DNA of 64,000 nucleotides from Salibacterium qingdaonense (lineage in GTDB: Bacteria; Bacillota; Bacilli; Bacillales; Marinococcaceae). Location: the NCBI RefSeq assembly GCF_900114715.1, contig NZ_FOTY01000011.1, positions 1 to 64,000 on the forward strand. Direction: 5' to 3'. The number at the start of each line of letters is the position of its first letter. The stretch's first letter is position 1. The notes under the pieces were generated by a model. That model saw only the letters and a list, made by a program, of their open reading frames with translations. It did no database searches and was not told the origin of the DNA. The position numbers were made by a program, and so were the translations under genes. Positions 42,433-51,112 of this stretch are shown here, piece by piece.

Positions 42433-43053
42433 TTATTTTTCGATGAACATCTGGGTCCAGTAATTTCCATTCTCTTCATAGCCTATGCCAATATGGGTGA
42501 GCTCCTCGTTTAAAATGTTTTTTCGATGACCTTCACTGTTCATCCAGCCTTCCACCGCCTGCTCCGGAGTTGTCTGGCCGGCGGCGATATTTTCCGCTGC
42601 CGCCTGAAAATCAGCCCCGTATTCTTTCAGCATCTGAAACGGAGATCCATAGGTCGGTGACTGATGGGCAAAGTAATCATTGGCTGCCATATCTTCCGAT
42701 TTTGCCTGCGCTGTTTCAGCCACCGTCCCATTTTCCTGTAAAGGATTAAGTCCCCGCTTGGTGCGTTCCTCGTTCGTCAGGGCTATGACTTCAGCTTTGA
42801 GATTTTCCTCTCCCGGATTCCCCTGCTCCGTCTTCTGTTTTTCCCGGCTCTCCACTTGTTCTTCCTGTTGTTTTTCTGTCTCCGTGTCTTGTTCGTCATC
42901 CGGAAGCAGGTCAAATGGGATATTGTCTCCCCCCTCTTCCCTTTCCTCATCAACGATCGTCAGCGGTTGATTATCTCCGGTGTCCTGTTCCGCCTGCTGG
43001 CAGCCGCTGATGAAAAGAAGCAGGCATGATGCGGTGCATAAAAAACCTTTCAT
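42433..43053 (-). CDS. CAP/SCP domain lipoprotein (YkwD-like)
   Basis: Lipoprotein signal peptide ending LFISGC, a long acidic Glu/Gln/Asp linker (about residues 20-80), then a CAP (PR-1/SCP) domain: VIALTNEERTKRGLNPLQ, AQAKSEDMAANDYFAHQSPTYG, AENIAAGQTTPEQAV and GWMNSEGHRKNIL. The last two contain the conserved His/Glu sites of the fold. 206 residues. Extracellular, membrane-anchored. Bacterial CAP proteins include spore-germination and envelope proteins, with mostly unknown function. Confidence 0.9.
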   Translation of the reverse strand: MKGFLCTASCLLLFISGCQQAEQDTGDNQPLTIVDEEREEGGDNIPFDLLPDDEQDTETEKQQEEQVESREKQKTEQGNPGEENLKAEVIALTNEERTKRGLNPLQENGTVAETAQAKSEDMAANDYFAHQSPTYGSPFQMLKEYGADFQAAAENIAAGQTTPEQAVEGWMNSEGHRKNILNEELTHIGIGYEENGNYWTQMFIEK

Positions 43054-43149
43054 GATTTCACTCCTTTTCTCATACCATGAATGAACTACTATTACTATGG
43101 ACCAGCCTGCTTGATTTTAACCGTGCAGGCCGGCAAAGGAGTGTCTTTT

Positions 43150-43758
43150 TTGAAAATATGCGACTTCCCCGTTTCCATTCAGACATACCGCCTTATGGAA
43201 GAACCGGTGTTTTTCCCGTGGATCGTTCACCCCGGCGCAGAAGCCGTCAACCAGGACATATTCTCCCGCGTGTACGGCATGTTTCAAAAATTGCAACAGG
43301 AGGGGTATTACCAGCCCGGAGTGACAGACATTCAAGGATCATTCCGCGTTAAAAACAATCAAGAGTGTATTGTCAGTTTTACGTTTTCCCTGTTTGCCAA
43401 TTCCCCTCAGCTTGCGCATCCGGTGGAATACATGGATTCGGTGACAGCGGACGTGTCCCGGGATAAGGTATATTCGCTGTCAGAGCAGTTTCAGCCGGGC
43501 AGCAATTGGAAAGAGAACGTAAACCGGATCATTGAAGCGCAGATAAAAGAACGTGACATTCCTCTTTTGAACGGTTTCCCGGGAGTCAGTCAGGATCAGA
43601 AGTATTATCTTGCCGACAAAAGCCTTGTCATTTATTTTGATCAATACGATATCACGCCGGGATACGCCGGATTTCCGATGTTTCCTATCTCCGGATACTC
43701 TCTGCAGTCCGTCGTCCGCGAGTCTTCTCCGCTTGGAATGATGTTAAGCGGCGGATGA
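43150..43758 (+). CDS. DUF3298/RsiV-like domain protein
   Basis: 202-residue protein whose C-terminal half (QDQKYYLADKSLVIYFDQYDITPGYAGFPMFPI) matches DUF3298, the domain of RsiV-like proteins; the N-terminal part fits the preceding DUF4163-type region. Unlike RsiV it has no transmembrane anchor or signal peptide when started at TTG 43150, which has AAAGGAG 8 bases upstream. The longer frame from 43081 would add a weakly hydrophobic stretch but has no ribosome binding site. Function is unknown; no sigma factor is adjacent. Confidence 0.7.
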   Translation: MKICDFPVSIQTYRLMEEPVFFPWIVHPGAEAVNQDIFSRVYGMFQKLQQEGYYQPGVTDIQGSFRVKNNQECIVSFTFSLFANSPQLAHPVEYMDSVTADVSRDKVYSLSEQFQPGSNWKENVNRIIEAQIKERDIPLLNGFPGVSQDQKYYLADKSLVIYFDQYDITPGYAGFPMFPISGYSLQSVVRESSPLGMMLSGG

Positions 43759-43801
43759 CATGATATAATAAGGCGACACAACAAGTACATCTGGAGGTTC
43801 T

Positions 43802-44257
43802 ATGCTTACATTCGAAGAAAAAATGGAAATACTTGATGGATTCCCGGAGCTCACGATGAAAGAAGTATCGCTCGGCCGGGTGAATTACCATTATGAAGAC
43901 AGCGTGATTGATAAAAAAAATGTCGTCTACCACCTTCATCCAAACGGGAACGGTTTCGTCTATGCCGGACAGATCCACGGCATGAAAACCGATGAAAAAG
44001 GGATGGTCAACATCCGCGAATACAGCGCCGAGGGGCTGCGCGAGATCGTTTCTGCAGCGATTGAATCCATGTCGCCGCAGGAAGACCCGGAAGAAATGAC
44101 GATGGAAGAATGGACGAATGAAAACGACCAGGTGCTCGTTATCATGAAAGAAGACGGCGGCTGGAACATCTACGCCGGGCTGGAGCTTGAAGGAGCCTTC
44201 AACACCTATCCCGAAGCCGCCGACTTTCTCGAAAAAGAAGGATTCACGAGAGCGTAG
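43802..44257 (+). CDS. acidic hypothetical protein, 151 aa
   Basis: Soluble, acidic protein with no signal or membrane segment. The middle (NVVYHLHPNGNGFVYAGQIHG) and end (DGGWNIYAGLELEGAFNTYPEAADFLEKEGF) look like a compact alpha/beta domain. GGAGG lies 5 bases before ATG. It is 43 bases after the DUF3298 gene and may be in the same unit. Not recognised. Confidence 0.75.
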   Translation: MLTFEEKMEILDGFPELTMKEVSLGRVNYHYEDSVIDKKNVVYHLHPNGNGFVYAGQIHGMKTDEKGMVNIREYSAEGLREIVSAAIESMSPQEDPEEMTMEEWTNENDQVLVIMKEDGGWNIYAGLELEGAFNTYPEAADFLEKEGFTRA

Positions 44258-44277
44258 AATACGAAGGATAAAAAAAT

Positions 44278-44335
44278 AATCCGAACGAGGGATACGGCAT
44301 GCTGTGTGCTGTTTCCCTCGTTCGGATTTTTTCGT
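44278..44335 (+). terminator. strong terminator after the 151-aa gene
   Basis: AATCCGAACGAGGGA pairs with TCCCTCGTTCGGATT across a 21-base loop, then TTTTT. Confidence 0.9.
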
Positions 44336-44450
44336 GGCTCTGTTCAAATGGAGTACTTTTTCATCCGCAGCCCTGCACGAAAGCAGGTGGAGCGTTCGCT
44401 TTTCATTTAATGGGATTTTATGAAGATTACAGACAAGAGGTGCGGAGAAA

Positions 44451-44600
44451 TGTCCATAACCTGAAAATAAGGGACAGGTTGAATCGCGTGACACAGAAAA
44501 ATGTCCAGTATATATAAATAACAGACACTTTCCGCCAGCAAGTCCAGTAAGTGTCCAGTAAAAGAAAATACTGGACACTCTGGTGCTGGTGCTGTCTATA
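44451..44600. repeat. phased dyad array 5 (TGTCCAGTA / TACTGGACACT)
   Basis: TGTCCA begins at 44451, 44502 and 44552; the inverted GACA core begins at 44473, 44524 and 44574. Steps are 51 and 50 in both series. A further TGTCTA lies 41 bases on at 44593. Noncoding; it lies after the terminator at 44278 and directly before array 6. Confidence 0.7.
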
Positions 44601-44640
44601 AAAACCATCCTATAGCCCACAATAGAGCTGACACCGGAAA

Positions 44641-44765
44641 ATTGTGACACTTAGACTGATTCTACGGGTTCCTTTTTTGGCCAACTGACCGAAATGTGAC
44701 GTTTAGCGGCAGGCTGCGCGTCACTTTTTCGTATCCTACGGGCCATTGTGACGGTTACACACAAG
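44641..44765. repeat. phased array 6 (TGTGAC word)
   Basis: TGTGAC begins at 44643, 44695 and 44747, exactly 52 bases apart, each followed by a TTA-containing segment. Inverted GCGTCAC lies at 44718. The word is like that of arrays 2 and 3. The remainder of the 657-base gap 44258-44914 (44340-44450 and 44766-44880) holds AAGAGG-GGRGAAATGTCC repeats (44436 and 44764) and no gene I can support. Confidence 0.7.
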
Positions 44766-44914
44766 AGGCACGGGGAAATGTCCCGTCTATAAACAACAGA
44801 CACCGGCGTGAAGGGACAACTGGACGAGTGCTGTGCATTCTGCGGTGACTGAGGCTTGCTGTGTTACCAACTCCTGCACCAAAAGACTCGAATAACGAAT
44901 CGTCTGGGTCTTTT

Positions 44915-46102
44915 TTATACTTGGACTTCTTTTAGATTCTGTTCTTTTTTGTTCTTGAGAAAGGCTTTTTGGTTCACGAGGAAACAGGCGGTGCTCATCA
45001 CAGCGAGGAGAAGAAATCCGATGGCGTAAGCCCCGGTCATGTCGCGCACGACGCCGAGCAGAATCGGTGGGAAAAATCCGCCGAGTCCTCCGGCTGCACC
45101 AACGATGCCGGTGACGGTTCCGGTCGCACTTGGAAAAATACTCGGAACCATCTTGAAGACAGCACCGTTTCCAACCCCGGACGCCGCCGCAAGCAGCAGA
45201 CTGGCGGCCGTCATGAGCATCATGTTTTCCCCGCCGATGGCAATCCCGGCTCCACCTGCCGCGACCGTGAGAAACACCCCTGCCAAAATAGGCCCCGGAG
45301 CTAATTTATCAGCAGCAAACCCACCGAGCGGGCGGATGAACGTGGCGAGTATAATAAACCCGGCCGTCCGACGTCCCGCATCCACTGCCGACAAGTCAAA
45401 CACATCAGTGAGCAGCGTCGGCAGGTACACGCTGAACGTCACAAAGATACCGAACGTGACGAAATAAAACAGCGACAGCGTCCACGTATGTTTGTACGTA
45501 AGCACCGACAGTTCTCCTTTTACGGTGCGGGACGTATCCGCACTCGGCGTTTCCGGAGTGAAAAACCAGAGGAGCACCGCCATCGCGGCAATCGGCAGAA
45601 TCAACGACCAGAATACCCACTCAAGACCCGCGGCAAGCGCAATCATCGGCAGCGCCAGACTGGCCGCGGCCGTACCCGCGTTACCGAGCGCATTGATGCC
45701 GAGCGCGGTCCCCTGCTTTTCTTTCGATGTCCATTTCGAAACAAACGTCATCGATACCGCAAATGATGTACCGGCCATCCCGAGGAAAAAAGCACAAACG
45801 AGAAGCGCTGCGTACGAATCCACAAATCCTGCCGCGGTGAGCGGTACAATCAGAAACAAAAGCAGCAGCGTATAGACTTTTCTCCCTCCGTACTTTTCCG
45901 TCAGAATGCCAAGCGGTACCCGCATCACCGAACCAAGCAGCACCGGCACCGCGGCGAGCACACTTTTTTCTGTGGCGGACAGGTTGTACGTCTCCCCGAT
46001 CTGATTGATCAGCGGAGAAAACGCCCCCCACACCATAAAAGCCACCGTCATTCCAATCGTCGTCAACAGCAGCAGACTTCCTCCAGCACGTTTTTGTTCC
46101 AT
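44915..46102 (-). CDS. narK: NarK-type nitrate/nitrite transporter (MFS)
   Basis: 395-residue, twelve-helix transporter of the nitrate/nitrite porter group. The conserved motifs are AFFLGMAGTSFAVSMTFVSKW (first nitrate-binding signature region), NALGNAGTAAASLALP and SGVGNGAVFKMVPSIFP, the second signature. MEQKRAGG follows GGAGGG. It is monocistronic; no nitrate reductase genes are nearby. Direction (nitrate uptake or nitrite export) cannot be told. A weak hairpin (44884-44911) follows the stop. Confidence 0.9.
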   Translation of the reverse strand: MEQKRAGGSLLLLTTIGMTVAFMVWGAFSPLINQIGETYNLSATEKSVLAAVPVLLGSVMRVPLGILTEKYGGRKVYTLLLLFLIVPLTAAGFVDSYAALLVCAFFLGMAGTSFAVSMTFVSKWTSKEKQGTALGINALGNAGTAAASLALPMIALAAGLEWVFWSLILPIAAMAVLLWFFTPETPSADTSRTVKGELSVLTYKHTWTLSLFYFVTFGIFVTFSVYLPTLLTDVFDLSAVDAGRRTAGFIILATFIRPLGGFAADKLAPGPILAGVFLTVAAGGAGIAIGGENMMLMTAASLLLAAASGVGNGAVFKMVPSIFPSATGTVTGIVGAAGGLGGFFPPILLGVVRDMTGAYAIGFLLLAVMSTACFLVNQKAFLKNKKEQNLKEVQV

Positions 46103-46278
46103 TGCCGGATCCCTCCTTCCTTGTTGCCCGGCTCTTTACTTATAGAGTCTGCCATAGTATTCCGGAACTGTAAGGGAATTAGGAAGGTTTTCTATCAATA
46201 AATCTGCATTTACGGTACATGTTTTATGGCACGTGCTGAATGATGACACGTAACCGCTGAAAAAATATTAATTCTATT

Positions 46279-46596
46279 AAAAGAGTATGGGACAAAAGTA
46301 AAATAGGTGGAGGACAACACGAATGTCTTGCATCCTTGCTCAACAGTCGAATGGTAGCGGAGTCAAAATGCTTCGACTCCTGCGGGAACAGCACGAGTCT
46401 CAAGACCCCGCAGGAAGCGATTTTCTTCCGAGGATTCCGCGAGAAGCGCCAGCGAATCGATGTCGCCCTTGTGCTCTGGAGTAAAAGCGAAGCATTTTGG
46501 CGCAGCGGTTTGTCTCAGCAACGAAAAATGCCGAACGATTTTTTAAAATCGTTCGGCATTTTTCTATCTTATAGAGGTTTTGTCCCAGACTCTTTT
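46279..46596. mobile_element. 318-bp noncoding element with 19-bp terminal inverted repeats (MITE-like)
   Basis: The left end AAAAGAGTATGGGACAAAA and right end TTTTGTCCCAGACTCTTTT are inverse with one mismatch. Inside are CTCCTGCGGG...CCCGCAGGA (46375-46416) and a terminator-like palindrome, GCCGAACGATTTT with AAAATCGTTCGGC (46531-46559). The GC-rich palindrome CTCCTGCGGGAACAGC and AAGCGAAGC segments resemble a repeat widespread in Bacillaceae genomes. No transposase is encoded, so it would move in trans if at all. It fills most of the gap between narK and the ABC permease gene. Confidence 0.65.
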
Positions 46597-46602
46597 TCAT
46601 TC

Positions 46603-47976
46603 TTACGGTATTGCATTATAGGCATCGTATTCTTTTACATCTTGTAATTTTTCGGAAAATCCGTCCGTGTCAATATAGAAGTATTGCCGTATAATGGTTT
46701 TCCCATTTTCCAGCTCATAAGCTATACTCACAGATTGTTTGGATGCTCCTTGTTCCTCTTCAGGACGATGATCAATAATCGCCTGATGCAGCTGCTGAAC
46801 GTCATCCAGGTAAGCATCCGATGTACTGTACAGATTTTGATAATCTGCCGGGTGTGATATAAATTCTCCAACATACACACTCTGTACGGAGTCACTGTCC
46901 GGGATCGTGGATTCATAGCCAAATACATCGTAATGCAGCATCGCACCTGCGATAATAATCACAACAGCGTACCCGCCGTAACCGATGAGAGCTCTACCCC
47001 GGAACACCCTCCATGTTTTTTTCAAAATCATTTCCGCAATGAAGTACCCGGCAGCCGACCCGAAAACGTATCCGAAAATTATCCAGCCTGTATTATCATT
47101 TTGACTATAAAAGACGCTGAACGTCAGCATAGCACAGAATGTCACACCGTACTTAAATATGGGGCGCAGCACACGGAACGTGATCGCTTCCGATGCGGTT
47201 TCTATCGGACGGAGTTTGTATAAGACAAGCGCAGCAGCTCCAAACAGTACCGCCGCAGCCGCGTATCCCGCTAACTGCCATGCTGTTTGTTGATTTTCTA
47301 CTATGTTAGATACAAACAGAAGCGGCGAAAAAGGTACGATGGCTTCCATGGCACTGATGTTAGAAGATGGAGCACCATATAAATAGAAGGCAATAGTACC
47401 ATTAATAAGGGTGTACATGCCGGCCGGCAGTATAAGCAGAATCATGGTTATGATACCGGTCGCTATCGACATCCCGACAGCCATTCCCACAAATACTGTA
47501 AAGAGAAAGAAAAAAACACTCATAATGAGGAATGCTCCGGCCCATGACCAAATCGTTTGAGGGGTTAACTCATTGAATTCAGGATACATCCCGGCAATCA
47601 CTTGTGCCGCTCCTGCAGTAATGAGTAATGGCGCCATGATCAAAACCAACCCGGTCAACACTTGATTGAAAAAAAGGCTTTCTCTGCGTACCGGCAGACT
47701 GTGCATCATGTCGGCTGCATCAGGAACCTGCAGGTATCGAAACAGAAACATGCCGGTTAAAATACTTCCGCCGACAATGACCGGAAGTTCTGTTCCATTG
47801 GAAATCTGGGTCATGGTAGTAACATCTTCCGGGCCATACCAATCGTCGGTAATCCTTATCATTCGCATGGGAACGATGAATATCCAACCTATTAAAATAA
47901 CAATGCCGATCCAGCCGAATTGTTTAAAATTCTGTTTTTGTATTCCGGGATTAAAGAAGGACACTTTCGATGTCAT
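46603..47976 (-). CDS. YtrC/YtrD-like ABC transporter permease
   Basis: 457 residues. An ABC-2-like membrane region with about nine helices spans residues 20-340 (including RRESLFFNQVLTGLVLIMAPLL, the typical cytosolic loop after the second helix), then a last helix and an extracellular C-terminal domain of about 100 residues beginning near DVFGYESTIPD, as in YtrC/YtrD relatives. The start overlaps the ATPase gene by 26 bases and has GGAGG upstream. It works with the ATPase encoded before it. Substrate unknown; in Bacillus subtilis the ytr operon responds to cell-wall antibiotics. Confidence 0.8.
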   Translation of the reverse strand: MTSKVSFFNPGIQKQNFKQFGWIGIVILIGWIFIVPMRMIRITDDWYGPEDVTTMTQISNGTELPVIVGGSILTGMFLFRYLQVPDAADMMHSLPVRRESLFFNQVLTGLVLIMAPLLITAGAAQVIAGMYPEFNELTPQTIWSWAGAFLIMSVFFFLFTVFVGMAVGMSIATGIITMILLILPAGMYTLINGTIAFYLYGAPSSNISAMEAIVPFSPLLFVSNIVENQQTAWQLAGYAAAAVLFGAAALVLYKLRPIETASEAITFRVLRPIFKYGVTFCAMLTFSVFYSQNDNTGWIIFGYVFGSAAGYFIAEMILKKTWRVFRGRALIGYGGYAVVIIIAGAMLHYDVFGYESTIPDSDSVQSVYVGEFISHPADYQNLYSTSDAYLDDVQQLHQAIIDHRPEEEQGASKQSVSIAYELENGKTIIRQYFYIDTDGFSEKLQDVKEYDAYNAIP

Positions 47977-48853
47977 AGCCGATGCCTCCCATCTCGTAAA
48001 TGAAAATTTCCTCGAGCGTCAGCGGCAGCAGGTCAAAGACGCGCGGCTCATACGGTTTGAGCTGCTCCTCTATCGCTTCGCGGTCCCCGCGGACGATAAG
48101 CAGATAGACGCTTCCGCGTTTCTCTTCGTGAAGAATGTTCAGTCCGGCAGCGGCCTCTTCTTTTGTTTCGTCTGAGTCAAAGGCGGCCTGGACTTTATGT
48201 GTGTCGGTCTTCAGCTCATCGAGTTCTTTTTCGATGCGCAGCGTGCCGTTATGCATGATGCCGACCTGGTCGCAGATGTCTTCGATTTCCCGGAGATTGT
48301 GGGAGGAAATGATCACCGTCACGTCCCGCTCTGCGATATCCTGGAACAATAGATTCTTAATCTTCTGACGCATGACCGGATCGAGTCCGTCAATCGGCTC
48401 GTCGAGAATAAGAATCTCCGGCATGGCGGAAAGGGCGAGCCAAAAGGCGGCCTGGCGCTTCATTCCTTTCGACAGCCGTTGGATTTTTCGTTTCGGATCA
48501 ATCTGGAACACCTGCTCCAGCTTTTGATAACGCTCTTCGTCCCAGTTTGGGTAAAACGAGCGGTAATAGGCAGCCATTTGCTTAATGGAAGCCTGCGGCA
48601 GAAAATACGGATTGTCCGGGATAAAAATCACTTTCTGTTTCTTTGGTACATTTTCATAGACCGGTTCCCCGTCTATCTGAACCGTTCCTTCGTCCTGCCG
48701 GTAAATGCCTGCGAGTATCTTCAGAAGTGTTGTTTTTCCGGCCCCATTTGACCCGAGCAGACCGTAAATATGCCCCTGTTTCACCGACAGATTCAGATCA
48801 TGGACAGCGTCTTCTTTTTCAAACGTCTTCGTGACATGCTGCACGTCAATCAC
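47951..48853 (-). CDS. ABC transporter ATP-binding protein (YtrB-like)
   Basis: 300-residue ATPase with Walker A GLLGSNGAGKTTLL, signature LSKGMKRQ, Walker B ILILDEPIDGLDP and switch His in ISSHNL. The C-terminal 80 residues are an extra regulatory domain. The start is GTG 48853 with GGGGGAG 6 bases upstream; it overlaps the end of the GntR gene by 8 bases. It forms the middle of a GntR-ATPase-permease operon. Confidence 0.88.
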   Translation of the reverse strand: MIDVQHVTKTFEKEDAVHDLNLSVKQGHIYGLLGSNGAGKTTLLKILAGIYRQDEGTVQIDGEPVYENVPKKQKVIFIPDNPYFLPQASIKQMAAYYRSFYPNWDEERYQKLEQVFQIDPKRKIQRLSKGMKRQAAFWLALSAMPEILILDEPIDGLDPVMRQKIKNLLFQDIAERDVTVIISSHNLREIEDICDQVGIMHNGTLRIEKELDELKTDTHKVQAAFDSDETKEEAAAGLNILHEEKRGSVYLLIVRGDREAIEEQLKPYEPRVFDLLPLTLEEIFIYEMGGIGYDIESVLL

Positions 48854-49229
48854 GATGGTCTCCCCCTTCCTGTTCTGCTTCCTCAAACCAGCGCAGCAGC
48901 TCCTCTTTCGTCAGTCCCATGTAGATGGCTTCTTTGAGAAGAGGCCGGAACTGGTCTTTCATCTCTTCCAGCTTTCGGTCATTGGATATCCAGTCGGTCG
49001 GTGCCACAAAATACCCCTTTCTGCTTGCGGAATACAGAAATCCCTGCCGCTCCAGTTCGCGGTAGGCTTTCTGAATGGTGTTCGGATTGACCGTCAGTTC
49101 CTGTGATACGTGACGCACCGACGGTAGTTTTTCATCCGGCCGTAACACACTGGTCACAATGAGTTCCTTGATATTATCCATCAGCTGTTCATAAATCGGC
49201 TTCCGGCTCCGCACGTCAAGCTCGAACAA
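48846..49229 (-). CDS. GntR-family transcriptional regulator (YtrA-like)
   Basis: 127 residues: winged helix-turn-helix (PIYEQLMDNIKELIVTSVLRPDEKLPSVRHVSQELTVN) and a short C-terminal dimerisation segment, the layout of the YtrA subfamily. The start is TTG 49229 with GAGGAGGGG upstream. It heads an ABC operon. A palindrome TGTATTA-N7-TAATACA at 49277-49297, just downstream of its promoter, is the probable autoregulatory operator; family members repress their own ABC operons and are released by envelope stress. Confidence 0.9.
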   Translation of the reverse strand: MFELDVRSRKPIYEQLMDNIKELIVTSVLRPDEKLPSVRHVSQELTVNPNTIQKAYRELERQGFLYSASRKGYFVAPTDWISNDRKLEEMKDQFRPLLKEAIYMGLTKEELLRWFEEAEQEGGDHRD

Positions 49230-49276
49230 ATCATCCCCTCCTCTGCTTTACCGATTTGTATGCCTGGTGTGTTTTC

Positions 49277-49332
49277 TGTATTATATTTATTAATACAATT
49301 GATAGTATAATCGTTCTTTTATCTGTTGTAAA
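49277..49332 (-). promoter_or_regulatory. promoter and operator of the GntR-ABC operon
   Basis: Minus strand -35 TTTACA (49327-49332), 17-base spacer, -10 TATACT (49304-49309). A perfect 7+7 palindrome TGTATTA-N7-TAATACA occupies 49277-49297, from about +1 to +21, an ideal site for repression by the YtrA-like protein. Confidence 0.75.
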
Positions 49333-49425
49333 GATATAATTTCCATTTCATTTCAGAAAAAAAGTTGATGACTCATCACAGGCCGGCGGCAACAGCTGAT
49401 CCACCTGCAAAATGTGGGCGCAATC

Positions 49426-49590
49426 GGTCGTGAGGCGCGCTCTAGCGACCAGTTCCAAGCCGCATCACAGAACAAACGGCCCCTGGGCATCCCCCAGGGA
49501 CCGTTTCCCTCCTGCTCCAGCGAGTAACTAGCTCTTTGCACCGCCCTAGCGACCCATTCATTCCCCATTTGCGCGTAATTTGGTCGTTAG
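49426..49590. repeat. phased dyad array 7 (GGTCGTNAG / CTAGCGACC)
   Basis: CTAGCGACC at 49442 and 49546, with CCAGGGACC in register at 49494: steps of 52. GGTCGTGAG at 49426 and GGTCGTTAG at 49582, three steps of 52 apart, with GGCCCCTGG at 49478. The in-register middle unit forms the hairpin CCCTGGG-CATC-CCCCAGGG. Each pair is a short dyad (GGTCGTGAG-N7-CTAGCGACC). Together with the promoter and the terminator at 49613 it fills the gap 49230-49680. Confidence 0.75.
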
Positions 49591-49612
49591 CAGAAACCGC
49601 CGGCAATCGTCA

Positions 49613-49668
49613 CAAAAAAGCCCCGGCCGGCACGCTGAAGGTTGCGCGTGCCGGCCGGGGCCCTGGAC
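49613..49668 (-). terminator. strong terminator of the 465-aa gene
   Basis: GCCCCGGCCGGCACGC pairs with GCGTGCCGGCCGGGGC; six T follow on the minus strand. Confidence 0.9.
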
Positions 49669-49680
49669 CGGGCGATACGG

Positions 49681-51078
49681 TCAGGCGTTGGCTTTCTGCA
49701 TTTTGCGGTACAGGTCCTGGTAGGCTTTTGATTCGGCGTCGCGGCCGAGATCAAGATAGATTTTAGAGAGCCAGCGCACGGGTTCGGGATCGGTCGTGTT
49801 CATTTCCATTTCCCAGCTGAAGCAGTCCACGGCCTGGTCGAGCTGGTTGAAATCATACAGCATCTCCCCAAGTTCACGCTGCTTTTCGGGGTCATCGTGG
49901 TAAGCTTTCATTTTCTCCAGCTGCTGGAGGACCGGGGAGGCATGCGACTTTTCCCGGATCGGCGCGAGCCACGTGATGACGTCCTGAAGCGGACGATCCG
50001 AAAGAAGTTCATTCACACACAGCTGCAGAATTTTCTCTGCTTTCCGGGGCTGGTTGTCATACATGGATGCGATGTAAAGAGGAAGGTCATCCAGCCGCGC
50101 GCCGGATGTTTTCAGATCCATCTTCTCCAGCATATCTTCCAGAGCAGCCTCTTGTTTCTCATTAAGAGACATATCGTGCTGCTGAAGGAGCCGCAGGGTG
50201 TTTTCCAGGTCATGACGGGACAAATAAATGGATAGCAGATCCTGAGGAAGCCGCTTCATGGACGGCACTTTAGCATACAGGTCGTTTAAAATCAGCTGCT
50301 GCTCCTCTTTGTCGTAATACAGATGGAGCCACTGCAGCAGTTCGTCGTAATAAGCGTCGCCGCCTTCCCGCTGGATTTGATCGATCATCAGCGAAAACGC
50401 GTCGACCCAGCGCTTTTCTTCTTTCAGGAACCGGAGAAGCTGCGCTGCGTTTTCCGGATCTTTGCGTCCGTAATAGCAGGACTTTTCCATATAAAGGGGG
50501 TCTTTTTCCCATAATTCCGGTTCCATCCTCTGATACATATCCTTAAAGGTGGAAAATTCCATATCGTTTGCCAGCTGTTTGACCCAGCTGTGTTTTGGTG
50601 TGAAATCCATCAGCACCCGGATAATCCGGTAACCAAGAAACAGCTGGCCGGTGCGCCGGTGCTGGTAGTAAAACGACTGGATGTCCTGAAACAGATCTTT
50701 TTTGGACACGAACGCATCGAAAAAGGTAAGCATACGGGCGGTTTCCTGATAGGTGTGCTGGCTCTGGAACTTGCCGCGGAGCTGGCTCAGACCGCGCTTT
50801 GGAAATGACGTTTTATCCGACAATACTTCCCCGATGAACGGATGCGGTGCCTCATAGACCGCGCCGTGCTTCACGGCTTTTTCAAGAAACGAACGCCGCC
50901 GCACGTGATGGGCTTTCATGGTCGTAAGATACTCATTTTTGAAAAAAATCATGTAGTAAACCTGTCCCGTTTTATCCCAGGCTTCTATCATTTTGCCCTG
51001 CAGAAATACGATGAGCGAGGCGGGACGTACCGTCGTCTGTTTTTTTCCATCGGTGATAACGCATTCGGTTTGGTTCAT
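49681..51078 (-). CDS. TPR-like hypothetical protein, 465 aa
   Basis: Soluble, almost wholly helical protein. The first 60 residues form a small beta-containing part (VRPASLIVFLQGKMIEAW); the rest are helix pairs resembling degenerate tetratricopeptide repeats, clearest near the end (LGEMLYDFNQLDQAVDCFSWEMEMNTTDPEPVRWLSKIYLDLGRDAES). GGGAGG lies 9 bases before ATG. Own terminator. I do not recognise a named family; it could be a scaffold or regulatory protein. Confidence 0.75.
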   Translation of the reverse strand: MNQTECVITDGKKQTTVRPASLIVFLQGKMIEAWDKTGQVYYMIFFKNEYLTTMKAHHVRRRSFLEKAVKHGAVYEAPHPFIGEVLSDKTSFPKRGLSQLRGKFQSQHTYQETARMLTFFDAFVSKKDLFQDIQSFYYQHRRTGQLFLGYRIIRVLMDFTPKHSWVKQLANDMEFSTFKDMYQRMEPELWEKDPLYMEKSCYYGRKDPENAAQLLRFLKEEKRWVDAFSLMIDQIQREGGDAYYDELLQWLHLYYDKEEQQLILNDLYAKVPSMKRLPQDLLSIYLSRHDLENTLRLLQQHDMSLNEKQEAALEDMLEKMDLKTSGARLDDLPLYIASMYDNQPRKAEKILQLCVNELLSDRPLQDVITWLAPIREKSHASPVLQQLEKMKAYHDDPEKQRELGEMLYDFNQLDQAVDCFSWEMEMNTTDPEPVRWLSKIYLDLGRDAESKAYQDLYRKMQKANA

Positions 51079-51112
51079 TTGAAAAACCTCCCTTAATATA
51101 GTAAATCACGTA

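Noticed and set aside
43081-43149. N-terminal extension of the DUF3298 protein
   Set aside because: The upstream ATG has no ribosome binding site, while TTG 43150 has AAAGGAG at 8 bases.
43685-44650. 321-residue minus-strand frame
   Set aside because: It is antisense to the 151-aa gene and its terminator and extends into repeat array 5; no start signal.
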